Part shown: one piece after another, positions 36,401-47,096 of the stretch | Layout: each line of letters begins with the position of its first letter | How positions within the stretch are numbered: the stretch's first letter is position 1 | From: Trichoplusia ni | Lineage: Eukaryota; Arthropoda; Insecta; Lepidoptera; Noctuidae | DNA: 64,000 nucleotides | Reading direction: 5' to 3' | NCBI RefSeq assembly: GCF_003590095.1 | Contig: NC_039483.1 | Coordinates: 8,494,001-8,558,000, forward strand | Notes under the pieces: model-generated | What the model saw: only the letters and a program-made list of their open reading frames with translations | Database searches by the model: none | Told to the model about the DNA's origin: nothing | Program-made: the position numbers and the translations under genes

Positions 36401-38421
36401 GAAGTATTTCAATTCTATTTAAGTAGGGTCAAGCTTAACGACTTAGGTATACCAAGAATCACTAAGTAAACGTCGAATAGTTGTTTTCATCTAAAACTAA
36501 GATTTCCCACATTACAATAAACTATGAAATGTTATCTTTTAATTAGCAACAAGTTATGAAATCACAGAGCTTCACAATCCTACTCGCAGTCAAATACAAA
36601 AACTTGATATGATTACTTCTTTGTTTATTACATATCTTTCAGTAACATAAATAACATAGCAAGTGATCAAGCGCATGTAGTGTAAAAAATGCCACTGCAC
36701 AATGAGACAATTCTTAACGAACAACCACCATTTCTTGAGTTAGGTATACCAGAACCACAAAAAAATTGAGTTGGTAAAGGCATTCTTTGGCAGTTAGCAT
36801 TAAGGCAGTGAGTCAACGGTTAAGTATTTATCAAGTTGTATAATAATAATTAGACATTGAACCTGCCGTACTGCAGTAGACGTAGGTAATCACTATAATT
36901 ACAAGCAGAAACTAGATTTTATGGTTGTGCTAGATTTACAACCAATATTTACTGTACTTTAGCGGGAAGAAAACCCCCGTTGCCGCGAGTCCTAGTAGCT
37001 CATAATAATGCCTTTACTAGTTATATATTGACAATTAATGTGCAATGTGTAAACATGCCTGTCTGTCCATCTGCATTCATCTGATCAAAATGTTTATACC
37101 ATACTGAACAGGATATTTGGATTAACGCCAGTTAACGTTTAGGGCTTCGTAAGACTAATCAAGAAATAAACAAACTAGTGCCCGATATAAATAAGGTATA
37201 GCCTAGGCAAAATAAAAGCGGGAGCGAAATCAAAAAAAATAATCAAATCAAAATAAATCTAGTTGGTCAAAACGAAAATAAAAAATGAATGAATTTTTCA
37301 AAAAATACATGATTATATAATAAAAAGTTAAAAGCCAATTTTATACCATGTTTAGATGTAACATAGGTGAAAAAATATTACTGTAAGGATTTAAGTATTC
37401 ATACAATGTATATTAAACAATGAACTTTTCTTTATGGAGTTAAAAATATAAATGAGACAAAAAGAGGTACAGGTCAGATGGACTTCCATAAACATATTGA
37501 GCAGGTGTAATAAAGGTGCATATTTGACATACAACAGTATGTAATTAATGAACAAGTATTTTAGTAAACAAATTAGAGTGTTTATACTATTTATATTGCT
37601 TGCTACCTATTGTCTGTGAAAACTATACATAATACCTGTTAAACTACGAACTAAGGCGTGATATATTCTTTCGGATAACTTTGGTCGGTCGCCTGTCCCT
37701 TATGCAACCACTTACACAGAATTTTCTCTTGACCGACTAAGCATGTTTGACTATCTACCTGTTGTCAAACAGTTTGGCTACGATAAGGATAGCTGCGTAA
37801 CATATGCATTATGTTGAAAGTCAAATATTTATCACTAAGGTATGCAGGTTAAACCTTCGTTTCGAACCAGTGTTTTATGAGATAATAGTATACTTGCCTT
37901 AGGCTTAGTTGGCATGAATATCAATTTGAGCGGAAAAACGTGTAAAAATGGTACGTACAACGTTTTGGTTAAATAAAATTAGATGACCACCAAAATCAGG
38001 TCCACCCAATTTTATCAAAATGGGTTGAAGCTGTTTAGCCTCAATTAATTCACTGCTTAACTTTTCAGTATTCTTTTGTAGTAAATACTAAATTAATTTC
38101 ATAAAATAAATACCACTATCAAATTATATTTATTTTTCTTTTGTTGGATCTTGATGGTTATTAGAATAACAGTATTAAAAGTAATAGTAAACAAAATTAT
38201 AACAACATTTTGTTACGCCGTAAAAAGCTGCCTAGGATATTCTTTAAGAAATTACCTACCTAAATTATTATCTGTTCTATGAACACATACATGACCAGCT
38301 AATCTAATAAATACTATTACCAAATCGAAAACGTTTGCATCACCAAACTTGTGTTGCAATACATAAAGCTACTCACAAACTCGACTATCTTCAAGCCGAC
38401 CCACTTGTCACAGATCGCCAT
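29800..38421 (-). CDS. Four-transmembrane MARVEL/snakeskin-like protein with long tail
   Basis: Exons on the minus strand: 38421-38377, 35316-35160, 31538-31419, 30779-29800; phases agree at each junction and the total is 1302 bases, 433 residues. Predicted helices: about 9-25 (GLKIVEFLMCVACLVV), 69-82 (YVIITFGLIVARVF), 95-112 (YFLGFGMLFFLIL) and 121-146 (SLIVNASVLGSLSLIVAALF). The first outside loop holds TWDSVGGAFADAIYGGY. Layout and loop resemble snakeskin and MARVEL-type proteins of insect septate junctions, but the match is by shape, so the family is an inference. Residues 147-433 form a cytoplasmic tail, far longer than in snakeskin (about 160 residues in all), with Asn-Gly repeats near 175-205 and a basic, Ser/Thr-Pro-rich end. 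The ATG at 38421 is the first in frame and is followed by helix 1 split across the first intron. Confidence 0.75.
31625..31830 (+). repeat. Decayed dispersed repeat
   Basis: Includes agagagtgtcagaatttaac followed by tgactaaaatctactgatcc and a GC-rich end, a segment I recognise as common in lepidopteran genomes (retroelement-derived). No open frame survives. Confidence 0.45.
31858..31941 (+). mobile_element. 54-bp insertion with 15-bp target duplication
   Basis: The sequence CGGGTTTTTTGTGAA occurs at 31858-31872 and again, identical, at 31927-31941. Between them are 54 bases containing ggcctagccttttcccaac and tatgttggggtcggct, a fragment abundant in lepidopteran genomes. The flanking duplication marks it as a very short retroposed insert. 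Confidence 0.75.
32074..32113. repeat. Tandem duplication of a 20-base unit
   Basis: Two adjacent copies of tttaataacataacgttttc, the second with one change (tc for tt). Likely replication slippage. Confidence 0.6.
33415..33447. repeat. (AAAT)n microsatellite
   Basis: About eight uninterrupted AAAT units directly before a SINE fragment. Confidence 0.85.
33448..33590 (+). mobile_element. tRNA-derived SINE fragment
   Basis: Carries a B box GGTTCGATCCC (33472-33482), then tacaagcatttgtgtgatcc and aatgcttgttctgagtctgg, the body of a lepidopteran SINE. The A-box part of the head is missing. Related copies are at 51176-51345 and 63250-63485. Confidence 0.65.
35775..35895. promoter_or_regulatory. 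CpG-rich block with CRE-like TGACGTCA
   Basis: About 120 bases rich in CG dinucleotides inside an AT-rich intron. It includes cgcgtgtgacgtcactg, a full TGACGTCA palindrome, and cgcgtgcgcag. It lies 460 bases upstream of exon 2 and could be an internal promoter. Confidence 0.3.
37975..38045 (+). repeat. Decayed retroelement tail
   Basis: Contains ttttatcaaaatgggttgaa then gctgtttagcc, a tail motif repeated across lepidopteran non-LTR elements. Short and without a frame. Confidence 0.4.
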
Positions 38422-38753
38422 CGCCGCTCGCCAGCTGCCAGCTGGTTGCTGCTCGCTAGGTACACCAGACACTCACGTCCCACTACTCGCGGCTACGAGT
38501 TACACCGTGTGACATAACACACTCATAGTTTACAAGCAGAGACATCCGCGCGACGCGACCGCCGTGTTTTGTTTGAGGCAAACTACCATTTTCACGGTGC
38601 GTTTGTGCGACATTGAAGAAAAACTTGAAGCGCCTCGGTGTGGGCGAGCAGCGGTCGTGTCGCGCAAGGCTCGACTGCAACACTCAAAGCTTATCTCGTT
38701 AGTAAGTGGATGCGAGCGTATCAATCAACTCCGGCCTCCTTATGCTGTGAGCA

Positions 38754-38759
38754 TTTATA
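38754..38759 (-). promoter_or_regulatory. Candidate TATA box of the four-helix gene
   Basis: TATAAA on the minus strand within ctttataaatgc. Transcription starting about 30 bases further (near 38727) gives a leader of about 300 bases, running through a GC-rich stretch (38520-38700) to the ATG at 38421. Confidence 0.4.
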
Positions 38760-38799
38760 AAGCGTGCGGGGTGAGAACACAAATTGCGAGCAGTATGGA

Positions 38800-40240
38800 A
38801 AAATGAAATCAAGCTACAAAATAAAACAGCAAGGACATTAAACCATTATACTTAAATTTATTATTCAATACTGGCATGCAATATTATTTAAAAATCTCAT
38901 AAAACATCGAGAGATAAATTCATATGGTCTCGTTACAAAATGTTCAGATTTTGTTATTCGCATGTAGATAATTTCATAATGCTGAGTTTATCATTGCTGA
39001 GAAAACAGTTCCAAATTGATTTACTTAAAACCTGATTTTAAATAAGACTTATTCATACACAGAAATAGTAAAGTACAATAACATGAATATTTATTTCGTT
39101 GAAAAAACATCAAAAAATGCAGATTGCCAGTAGTGCAATAATCCTAACGCGGCCGACAGACGGCCCGCAATTGCCCTTAATTCATATTATCTATAACATT
39201 AAAACAATATTGTAGACTCATGCTTAAAATATATCGATGCTGCCTTATAAAAGCTTCAAATTTTAATACATAAATAATTATGCCATTCAATTGGATTCTT
39301 AATTAAAATACATTTAAGATTAAATTAAAATAATGTCTAAAATTAAAATTCTAAATTTACCTCTCTTATGCCTTACTAGGAGTGCAAGAGATCTGTGGCG
39401 GTATGTGCAATTCTAACACATTTGGCAAAAGATTACTAATGCAAGTAAGTGAATTGAACGAAATATTCCCACTCACTTTTTATCATACTTAATTACTGGT
39501 AAAAATCTTAATTTAAAATTTGATAAAAATTGATTGCAGACATTATTTCAATAAGGTGCATCGAAGTGATGTTAGACCACAATACAGTCGAACTGGACTG
39601 ACTAAACAAACATAATATCATTCAATGGGCCTGCACTGGTTTCATGTATGCATAATGCATATTTGATTTTATCAGCCTTTTGATATACCTTATGAAAAGA
39701 AAACGTTAAATTAGTTTTTCGTGATTTAAATGGCTTTCATGGAACATTGTAAAAGAACGTTATTTGTAAACACGATTAGTCATATCAGCTTTTCGCAATG
39801 CCTGAATGATAAAATGTTCCGAAAAATCAGTTAAATTCAACATATATTTACAAAGCAAGTTGAATTTCATTCAGCAATGTAAACAACCTAGATGGAAGTG
39901 CATTTTCAATAGTAGACAATTTTAATTTCGCATCAATTTCTATAGGCAAAATAATATGTCGATATACATAAAATCGTTAATCAATTGAAATCATATCATC
40001 CATGGTCCCCTACACTAGGTGAGAGATTTTTATGTCACCTTTTGAAAAAGCACTTCATTGTGTAATCACATACATCTTATTAGTGAAGTTACCCCATGTT
40101 ATCTCCCGCACTCCACCAAACCTCACACCGAACAAACGCACGATGCAAACAAGACAAACATTCATAATCATGCAATAAATTAATCAACACCAACAAAAAA
40201 AGAAAGGGAAAACGGCCGAAACAGTTGTACGATAAACGCA
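38800..40240. other. Intergenic, nothing recognised
   Basis: AT-rich DNA between the promoter of the four-helix gene and the likely poly(A) signal (minus strand, 40246-40251) of the RRM gene. No coherent frame or repeat family recognised. Confidence 0.5.
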
Positions 40241-40473
40241 TTGACTTTATTGTGAAGTACTTATTTACTAAACTACTTCGCGTTAGTTCGCGTGATCCTA
40301 TGTCTTACATTAACTAAGAAAGTTGCAAGTTTTATTACTTGCAAAGAAAATCGGAAACAAAATATTTATGGTTATTAAATATGTCTATGCGATATATTTA
40401 AAAATATTTTTTTACAATAAGCCAACACGTGTCGTGTAACAGTTTCGGAAGCGCTCATTTACAGCAAGTGCAC

Positions 40474-43400
40474 TCACTGGCTGTCCTTCCCAGGAGTTAT
40501 AAACTCCTGCATGGGGTGCCTGGCGGTCCAGGGGTTGAAGTCGCGCGGCTGCGGCGCCGGCGGCGACAGAGTGGCGCCCGGCGCGCCCCATACGCCCGCC
40601 GCGCGCGCCCCGCCCAGACCCAGCGAACCCATAGACGATACCAGTGACTCCATGCCAGTATTAATACGACTTGACCACCTAACAAGAAGGCAAGAAACAC
40701 TCATTCAGTGCTATCTTTTATACTCCAATAATCTTAACATACTGAGCTTTACATAAGAAGTACTTACTCAGCAGCAGCGGCAGCGCTACGTTGTGCTTCG
40801 TGAATCATGCGTAGGCGGCGGGCTTGAGACCACGGCTCCAGAGTGTAGGACGGCGCTGCAGGCGGCGGAGAAGTAGTCGCAGGCTCTTCTGGAGCGCGAG
40901 TTAGTTCTACCCCACGCTCGGGAGTCCAACGTCCGACCTAAACAAATAAAACAACAATTAAATATCCACAAATAATATTAAACTTGATAGAAGCGCATGC
41001 TTTAAAAGGATTTTCTAACCTCTCGGTATTGCTTCAGCAATTGCGGAGATTGGGGCAGAGACCAATCCACGGCAGGTCTAGCACCGCAGCCCCAAGCAGC
41101 CGCAGCAGCAGCTACGAGAGCTTTTCTAGCCATCGCAGCTCCGCGGTGAGACTTGTACTCTACGATAGCGGCACACGAAGCAATTGATCGGCGAATACGA
41201 ACTTCCTGCACCTCATCCGTCAGAGCGTACAACAGCCGAACAATCTCCGCAGACGGGGTGGTCGGCGGGATACGAGATATAAAGATACGACAGTTGTTTA
41301 TGGACGGACACACGCCTGCATAAGATTTAATAAGACATTAAGTCCAAATATGTTAAAATTACAAACGTAGCCATTTCGGATACATAATAACCATAACTTA
41401 CCTAGTTGCCAAGATGGTCTTATCATATAGTTATTGAACATCCGAATGGCGTTACTGGCTTCAGCGTCAGTAGTATACATCGCGAAGGCATACCTTAAAA
41501 ACATTTGAAATAATATTACATGGAACATATTGAATACGTCATGATTTAATTACACCCTCTACTACTTACCCCCTATTCCAACCAGAGAAGTTGATCATTA
41601 GACGAAACTCAAAAAGCTCTCCTGCTTGGCGGAACAACGGCACCAGAGTATCTTCAAAGCAATCATGAGGGATTCTTCCGATGAACACCTGTTAGTGATG
41701 ATGAATTACGTGTTAGTTTGGTAAGAGAACATGTACGCGGAACGGTACGTCAGTTTTGTATAATTTAATATAATTTTATACTGAAACAATCATTTTGTAT
41801 AATAAATTATAATAATATAATAAACGGAACTTAAAAGCGTTCCTTTTTTTGCCTCTATTACTATTGAGAATATGACGAGTAAATGACAGACCGACGGAGA
41901 ACGACGGTAAAAAACTCAAATTTGTCCCATTTAGAATGAAAGTTTAATAATCATTAGATAATAGAGGATAGACATAGGCTAGATTCTCTATGATAAAAAA
42001 CTGACTTATACATTTTGACTGACAAACTACGTCTGACAGATTTTGCAGTAAATGACAGCCGATTGCTAGAATTTATACCCGAAGAGTTCGTAATCAATTT
42101 TAAATTTTCTGAAGATTTTTAATAGAAAATATCATTATCCCAGTTTCAAAATGACGAGGATGGCACTTAAACAAATGAGCGTAAAATGCATAACACCTAG
42201 AAGCCGTATAAGAAAATTAAATGGTTACTTGCTAGAAGTCGCTCTCTTGCTAAGTGATTATATAAACCTGCAGCATGGAACTGCAAGCGGAAAGATTAAT
42301 GAAACGGATTTTCTTTAAAAGAAATGCTGACTAATATTTGACGAATACGGCGTATTCGTAATATTTACATTCGCTTATTCTAATATATACCAGTGGCTTG
42401 TATTATAATACCTGTACCTATTAAGAGTATATTCCTTACATCTCTAAAAAGATAATCTGTAAAACAAGCGCAGCAGTATCTGTATAGGGGCATTTAATTT
42501 TTTTTTTAGTTTCCTGGAAAATTCATTTATATATAGATATGTAATATGTTTACACATACTTACACACACTTACATTACACATAATAGTGCGTATATTAAC
42601 ACAAGCTGTTGACCGCGAGCCCGCCGCTACAATCGAAAATTATCCCATGGGAACATCCATTTTATGTTCCCGTAGGATAGTTTTGTGAGTAAAAATTATC
42701 CTATGTTTTGTACCTTTTTTGGTAAGGAATCCTCAGGGACACCCATCCCAACTTCCCCCGGAGAGGAAATGGCCCATTTCATGGCACGGTGGTTTAGTCA
42801 GACTACCTATCTAAATCGCCGTGCTACGTCATCCCCGTTTTTGTGTCGGTGTATGGCAATGCGCTGCAAACCTTCATGCATCGACCAGAGGGGTACCTCC
42901 TAACATTTTTTCCCAGTAGTATAAGATTACCGGCAAGCGACATTACTTCGGTAAAGCGTGCGAATCTGAATAGAGCTGTTTCACCAGCGTCGCCAGAATT
43001 AATTTTTTTTACAAGTCGCGACTTAGTTACTGTTTGAGTGAAAATAGCGGGATTCTTTCGTCAGAAGCGGGACATAGTAAAGTTGATGTTTGATGTTCGA
43101 TGTGCCGCGCGCGAACAACATACCTAAGCAGACAAGTGTACCTTTACTCCGCGAAAAACGTATCGAGCTTTTTTTAGATTCGTATTTGGAGTGAATCCGC
43201 CCCGGGTGACGGTGAACCACGCTACGCCACTGGTTTCAAACGTCTGTGTGAATCCTACGAAAGGCGTACGGTCAAGTTCTCTCCGAAAAGCGGGACCGAG
43301 CCTGTCCCGCGCGGGACATTAAAATTTGACTTAAAAATCGGGACGTCTGGCAACGCTGTTTTTCACTGTGTGAGCTATGTGAACTTCACATAGCGCCGCT

Positions 43401-44317
43401 GGGCCCATCTCTATCAATTAGGTGAAAATTGAACTGTACGGTTACTTTGAATGCAATCTAGTTCCTATACTAGTATTACGCTTACAAGAGGTTATATACG
43501 TACTCTTTGTTTAGGTGTGCACTGCAAGTCAGTCTGTCAGTACCGTCTAGGTAACAAACTGCTTCTCCACATACTTACAATGCAGAGGCTTAGGCCAGAG
43601 AGGCCGTTATATTAACTACGAGACTGAGTATCGAGGCTCACAGAAAACCTTATATCGGCGAATGTTTGTCTTACGAGTTGAGCATGTATTTGCTAACGCC
43701 AAAAAGGTGAACCAAAAGAAACATGAGAATGCACACTGCTTCCAAGTTCCATATTATTATTATGATACGACTGGCATCAGAAAAATATCAAGACCCATAA
43801 AAATAAGATTGAACTCAACACGATACCTACCGAGAATGTCGAAAACTGCATAGAATGAGAACGCGGCGCTCAGCAGTAAGATCAAAAAATTGTAAAATTA
43901 TTAACTAAACCAGCCTCGATATAAAATACGTTGCTATTAATCTTTTGATTAGAATTCTTTGAGAAATGCTCAATAGAACGCATGCTAAAAATATTATGTC
44001 CTCGAAAGATTAGCGCGGCAAAATAATTGAACAACGAAAACCCTTTTCGTACCCTCATTGAAAGCCCGAACTAACGAAAATAACGAAATAAATAGGTAAT
44101 TACTTTTCCACCTTAAATTAATAAATACAAATTCAGTTACCTCGCAATTCCTTGACGGTTCTGGTCCACTCCATGCGTGGGGAGCTTTTCTGTAGATCCT
44201 TTGGCCGTTTATTTGTGTAAGAGTATAAGAAGTATTGTTTTCAGTAAGGGATAATAGTCTGGATGATAATTCATACTGATTCACTTCACTAGACGAATAA
44301 TGCTTAACAGGAGGCAT
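40474..44317 (-). CDS. Two-RRM RNA-binding protein, A1CF/RBM46/RBM47/DND1 family
   Basis: Exons on the minus strand: 44317-44141, 41688-41570, 41493-41402, 41315-41020, 40937-40768, 40678-40474 (stop TGA); 1059 bases, 352 residues, all phases consistent. Residues 38-58 match the family lead-in (INGQRIYRKAPHAW, then GPEPSRNCE). RRM1 spans about 59-135 with RNP2 VFIGRI and RNP1 RGYAFAMY; the linker GVCPSINNCRIFISRIP leads into RRM2 (about 138-215), whose RNP1 is degenerate (CAAIVEYKS) but keeps ESHRxAAMAR-like YKSHRGAAMARKAL and AVDW. The family's third RRM is absent; residues 229-352 are Ala/Pro-rich and unordered. Relatives stabilise or repress germ-line mRNAs (RBM46 in mouse, Tumorous testis in Drosophila may be the counterpart). 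The frame is also open upstream to 44485, but MPPVKHY at 44317 fits the family start better. Confidence 0.85.
41689..44140 (-). other. Large first intron of the RRM gene, with repeats
   Basis: No exon seen. It holds a foldback and a cluster of decayed repeats (42630-43420), listed separately. Confidence 0.6.
42630..43420. repeat. Cluster of decayed repeats with foldback
   Basis: Begins with a palindromic piece (cccatgggaacat at 42651-42663 paired with atgttcccgtagg at 42664-42677 region), followed by aaaattatcctatg, a retroelement motif common in Lepidoptera. Further right, gcgggac-type words recur (43066, 43299, 43317) and gacgtctggcaacgctg ends the block. No intact frame; the element class is not clear. 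Confidence 0.4.
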
Positions 44318-44976
44318 TTCAGCCAATACAAATATTTTTCTTATAACAATATTTACGAAAATATTTTTCGACGCGTACACGCTCTCCGTGATTTCCCAAA
44401 AAAAGAAACAAACGGAACGAAGTCGATAGTCTTTCTCAGAAAAATAAAATGGCGTTTTTGTCAACAAAATGGAAGCTCTTCCCAATGACCTTCGATATGA
44501 ATATTAGTCAAAATATTATACTTAATTGAAGGAAACAACTCCAATCAACAATGATTATCATAAAATATTACCACTGAATTGTTTAATAAGTTTCACGACT
44601 ACAAGAACTAAGACATCAAAATGAATAATAAAAACTGTATTTGATTAGGAAATCAGTTTTATTTAATTCAAAAAGAGAAAGAATAGAACAGTGTTTCCTT
44701 TCAAAATGACAACAAAAGTTCAGTTTCGTGTCTAATAAATCTTATTTTGGTATATTAAATCTAAAAATGCTATGGTATAGGGGATTTCATTTTAATATTA
44801 TCTACTGTGTGTTTTGAAATATATATTTTTAAACAACTGTGAATATTTAATTTATATTTAGTTTCCGTTTACAAATTGGCATTTATTATACAAACAAACA
44901 AAATTCGATGCGATTGTTTCTATTACTTTTAAACAATGTGTCAACGATTACCAACAAGCCAAAATCATTTTGGTAT

Positions 44977-44982
44977 TTTATT
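44977..44982 (-). terminator. Poly(A) signal of the mesothelin-like gene
   Basis: AATAAA on the minus strand 30 bases beyond the TAA at 45012, implying a very short 3' untranslated region. Confidence 0.5.
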
Positions 44983-45011
44983 TTAGAAAGATTAATTACA
45001 AAGAAAAAATA

Positions 45012-47096
45012 TTAAGTACAAAGAGCCAGGGCAACAATGTTGAAAACAATTTGTAGGACAAATGGTTTAATTGATACAGCGATTTGTTGTCTTGCAATTT
45101 CACCCATGTCGTAGCTACTTTTTAACTGCATTCTTAATATATAAATTCGTCTGGTTTTTAGATTCATTCGCAAAATCTGCTGCTTAGTAAAGAATTCCAA
45201 CTTATCCTGATTCATAGCACTCATAACTTCTGGTCTGATTTCTGTAACAGCTTCTAACTGTATGGAACTAATATCTGCTTCTGGAATGCCTATAATGTAA
45301 AGGAATATTTAGAATATTATATGTAAGGTATAATAATATGAAGATCTCACACCACTCACGGGCTTACGTTATGCGTCCTGCTTCGGGTTCGGACGCAGTC
45401 GAATGAAAGCCGGCTCGGGTGTGATCCAGAAAAACTTGTTTAAAATTTGGGTGCAACCTAGAGTATTAAACTTTTTTCGTGCGGGCGTGGTTTTTTTAAT
45501 GCTCATAAATATAGTGAAATAGCAAAACAATAACACAGCTTACATGTGAATAATGCGCTTAGCCTGCCAATTTCGTGAGATGACCATTTATATGGCTCAC
45601 CGTAGGCATCAGGATGAACTGCTATGGAATATAATGTCTGTAACGAAATAAATAATTGCATTTTAAAGGCGTCGGTAAATATTATTTTTACTATTTATTT
45701 CCTTAAAATACTTTGAACAATACCTATTCCAGGTTTTAATAACAGACAGCAAAATTGTTAAATCATAATTACTTGAGCTTGCTTGGAGTTACATTTTCCG
45801 GCTTTGCTTAGAGTTTCCAGACTAAGTTCTTTGAAGGTTGCGGGCGATATTTTTTCCAAGTCAGTTGGTGGAAAGCCACATAGTAAGTAACCCAGTTCGT
45901 TGATAAATGTACTGTTATTGTACCAATGATCGCCAAAATATCGTCTATAGGCTGCTGCTAATACACCGAACTAAAAATAGAAAGATGTAAGAGTTAAGAT
46001 CTGTCGATGAGGTTATTCGAATTGAGCTGATTAGCCAATACAACAATAAAATACAATAAATATGCTGAAAAGTAAAATGTGAAACCTTTCGAGGATCTAA
46101 TTTTAAACGATTAGTCGAAAAGTATTTAAGAACGGAGGGATCGCCAAAATTAACGTAATATAGATCTTCTTCAGGGACTTCATTTAATAGCCATCCGAAA
46201 GCTAAAAATTCTCGACCTTGTAGGAAAGCAGCTGTTTTTCCATCTGTAACATGAAATGAGAGGTAGAAGAAGGTACGGCCACGTTACTATACATTTAAAT
46301 TTTAATAGTGTAAAGTATTATATACGTATTTACCTGTTATTATGTCCCATGCTAATAAAGTTCGGGATATTGGAATCATTTCTTTTTTAGTGTGTGATAA
46401 AATATGCAAAATTGACTCTGGATCGAGTCTTAAAAAGGAACTAGGAGGTCCAAAAAAGATCATGTTCATAGACTGTTCGACTCTTATTCTGTTGTCTAAT
46501 TCATCGTAAAATTCTTCATACACTTCCAATTTGTCTGTAAAAGTTTAACTAGTCTCAGGAGTTTTAAAATTACAAATCCTTAATATGACTTGATAACCTA
46601 CTGATCGAAATTATTGCTATAAAATATACTTAACGTGCCTTTCTCAGCCACAGCTATCAAAGAATTTCTATCATCTTCATAATCAAGACACAAATCTTCT
46701 ATAGACTCAGTGGCGCTAAACGTACATACGATGTTCGTTATTGAACAACTGAAATACGATGGTTTTCGTGATTAGAAAAAATTATAATTAAGGTACAGTA
46801 ATGAAAACTTTGACACAAACAAAGAATTGAAATGTTTGTTTGATCCATTTAAGATTATGTCACTTCGAATAGTTCGATAGTTTTTTTTAACTTACTTTGG
46901 TGTTAAATTTTCTAACGATCGCCGCTTTATTTACGACTTACATCCCCGGTTTTCAAAAAATATGGTCACCCTACAGTCTCACACATTTTATTTTGAATAT
47001 AACGGTTGGTATAACGTTTTGATTTATTTACCTGTATATTAATAGTGAACAAATCTGAACCTTCGAACTTAACATTATCATAAACTCTTTAAACAT
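45012..47096 (-). CDS. Secreted mesothelin/stereocilin-like helical-repeat protein
   Basis: Exons on the minus strand: 47096-47032, 46748-46639, 46534-46334, 46243-46086, 45970-45773, 45637-45544, 45289-45012; 1104 bases, 367 residues. The N-terminus (MFKEFMIMLSSKV then ICSLLIYSCSITNIVCTFSA) looks like a signal peptide split over the first intron. The body has short alpha-helical repeats of the kind seen in mesothelin, stereocilin and otoancorin: LGYLLCGFPPTDLEKISPATF, WSSHEIGRLSALFTC, and AMNQDKLEFFTKQQILRM. The C-terminus (SIKPFVLQIVFNIVALALCT) is hydrophobic and ends the protein, as in GPI-anchored members. Introns are GT-AG except the second, which only keeps the frame with a GC donor (AAAG|GCACGT). 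The first exon is assigned by phase and signal-peptide character and is less certain than the rest. Family by pattern; function unknown, probably cell-surface adhesion. Confidence 0.65.

Larger units (their letters stand above)
35317..38376 (-). other. Intron 1 of the four-helix gene
   Basis: No coding exon seen. A GC-rich block at 35775-35895 and a decayed repeat at 37975-38045 are the only notable parts. Confidence 0.6.

Noticed and set aside
42685..42903. Frame of 72 residues as a transposase fragment
   Set aside because: It lies in a decayed repeat block, and no catalytic or DNA-binding motif can be seen.
44318..44485. N-terminal extension of the RRM protein starting at 44485
   Set aside because: The frame is open, but the extension is unlike the family and lies in a probable leader. 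The ATG at 44317 gives the expected short N-terminus.
46880..46935. An extra exon of the mesothelin-like gene ending CACCAAA|GTAAGT (minus strand)
   Set aside because: The donor is excellent and the frame would fit the next exon, but an in-frame TAA lies just upstream and no acceptor in the right phase or pyrimidine tract is present. Joining 47032 directly to 46748 gives a better signal peptide.
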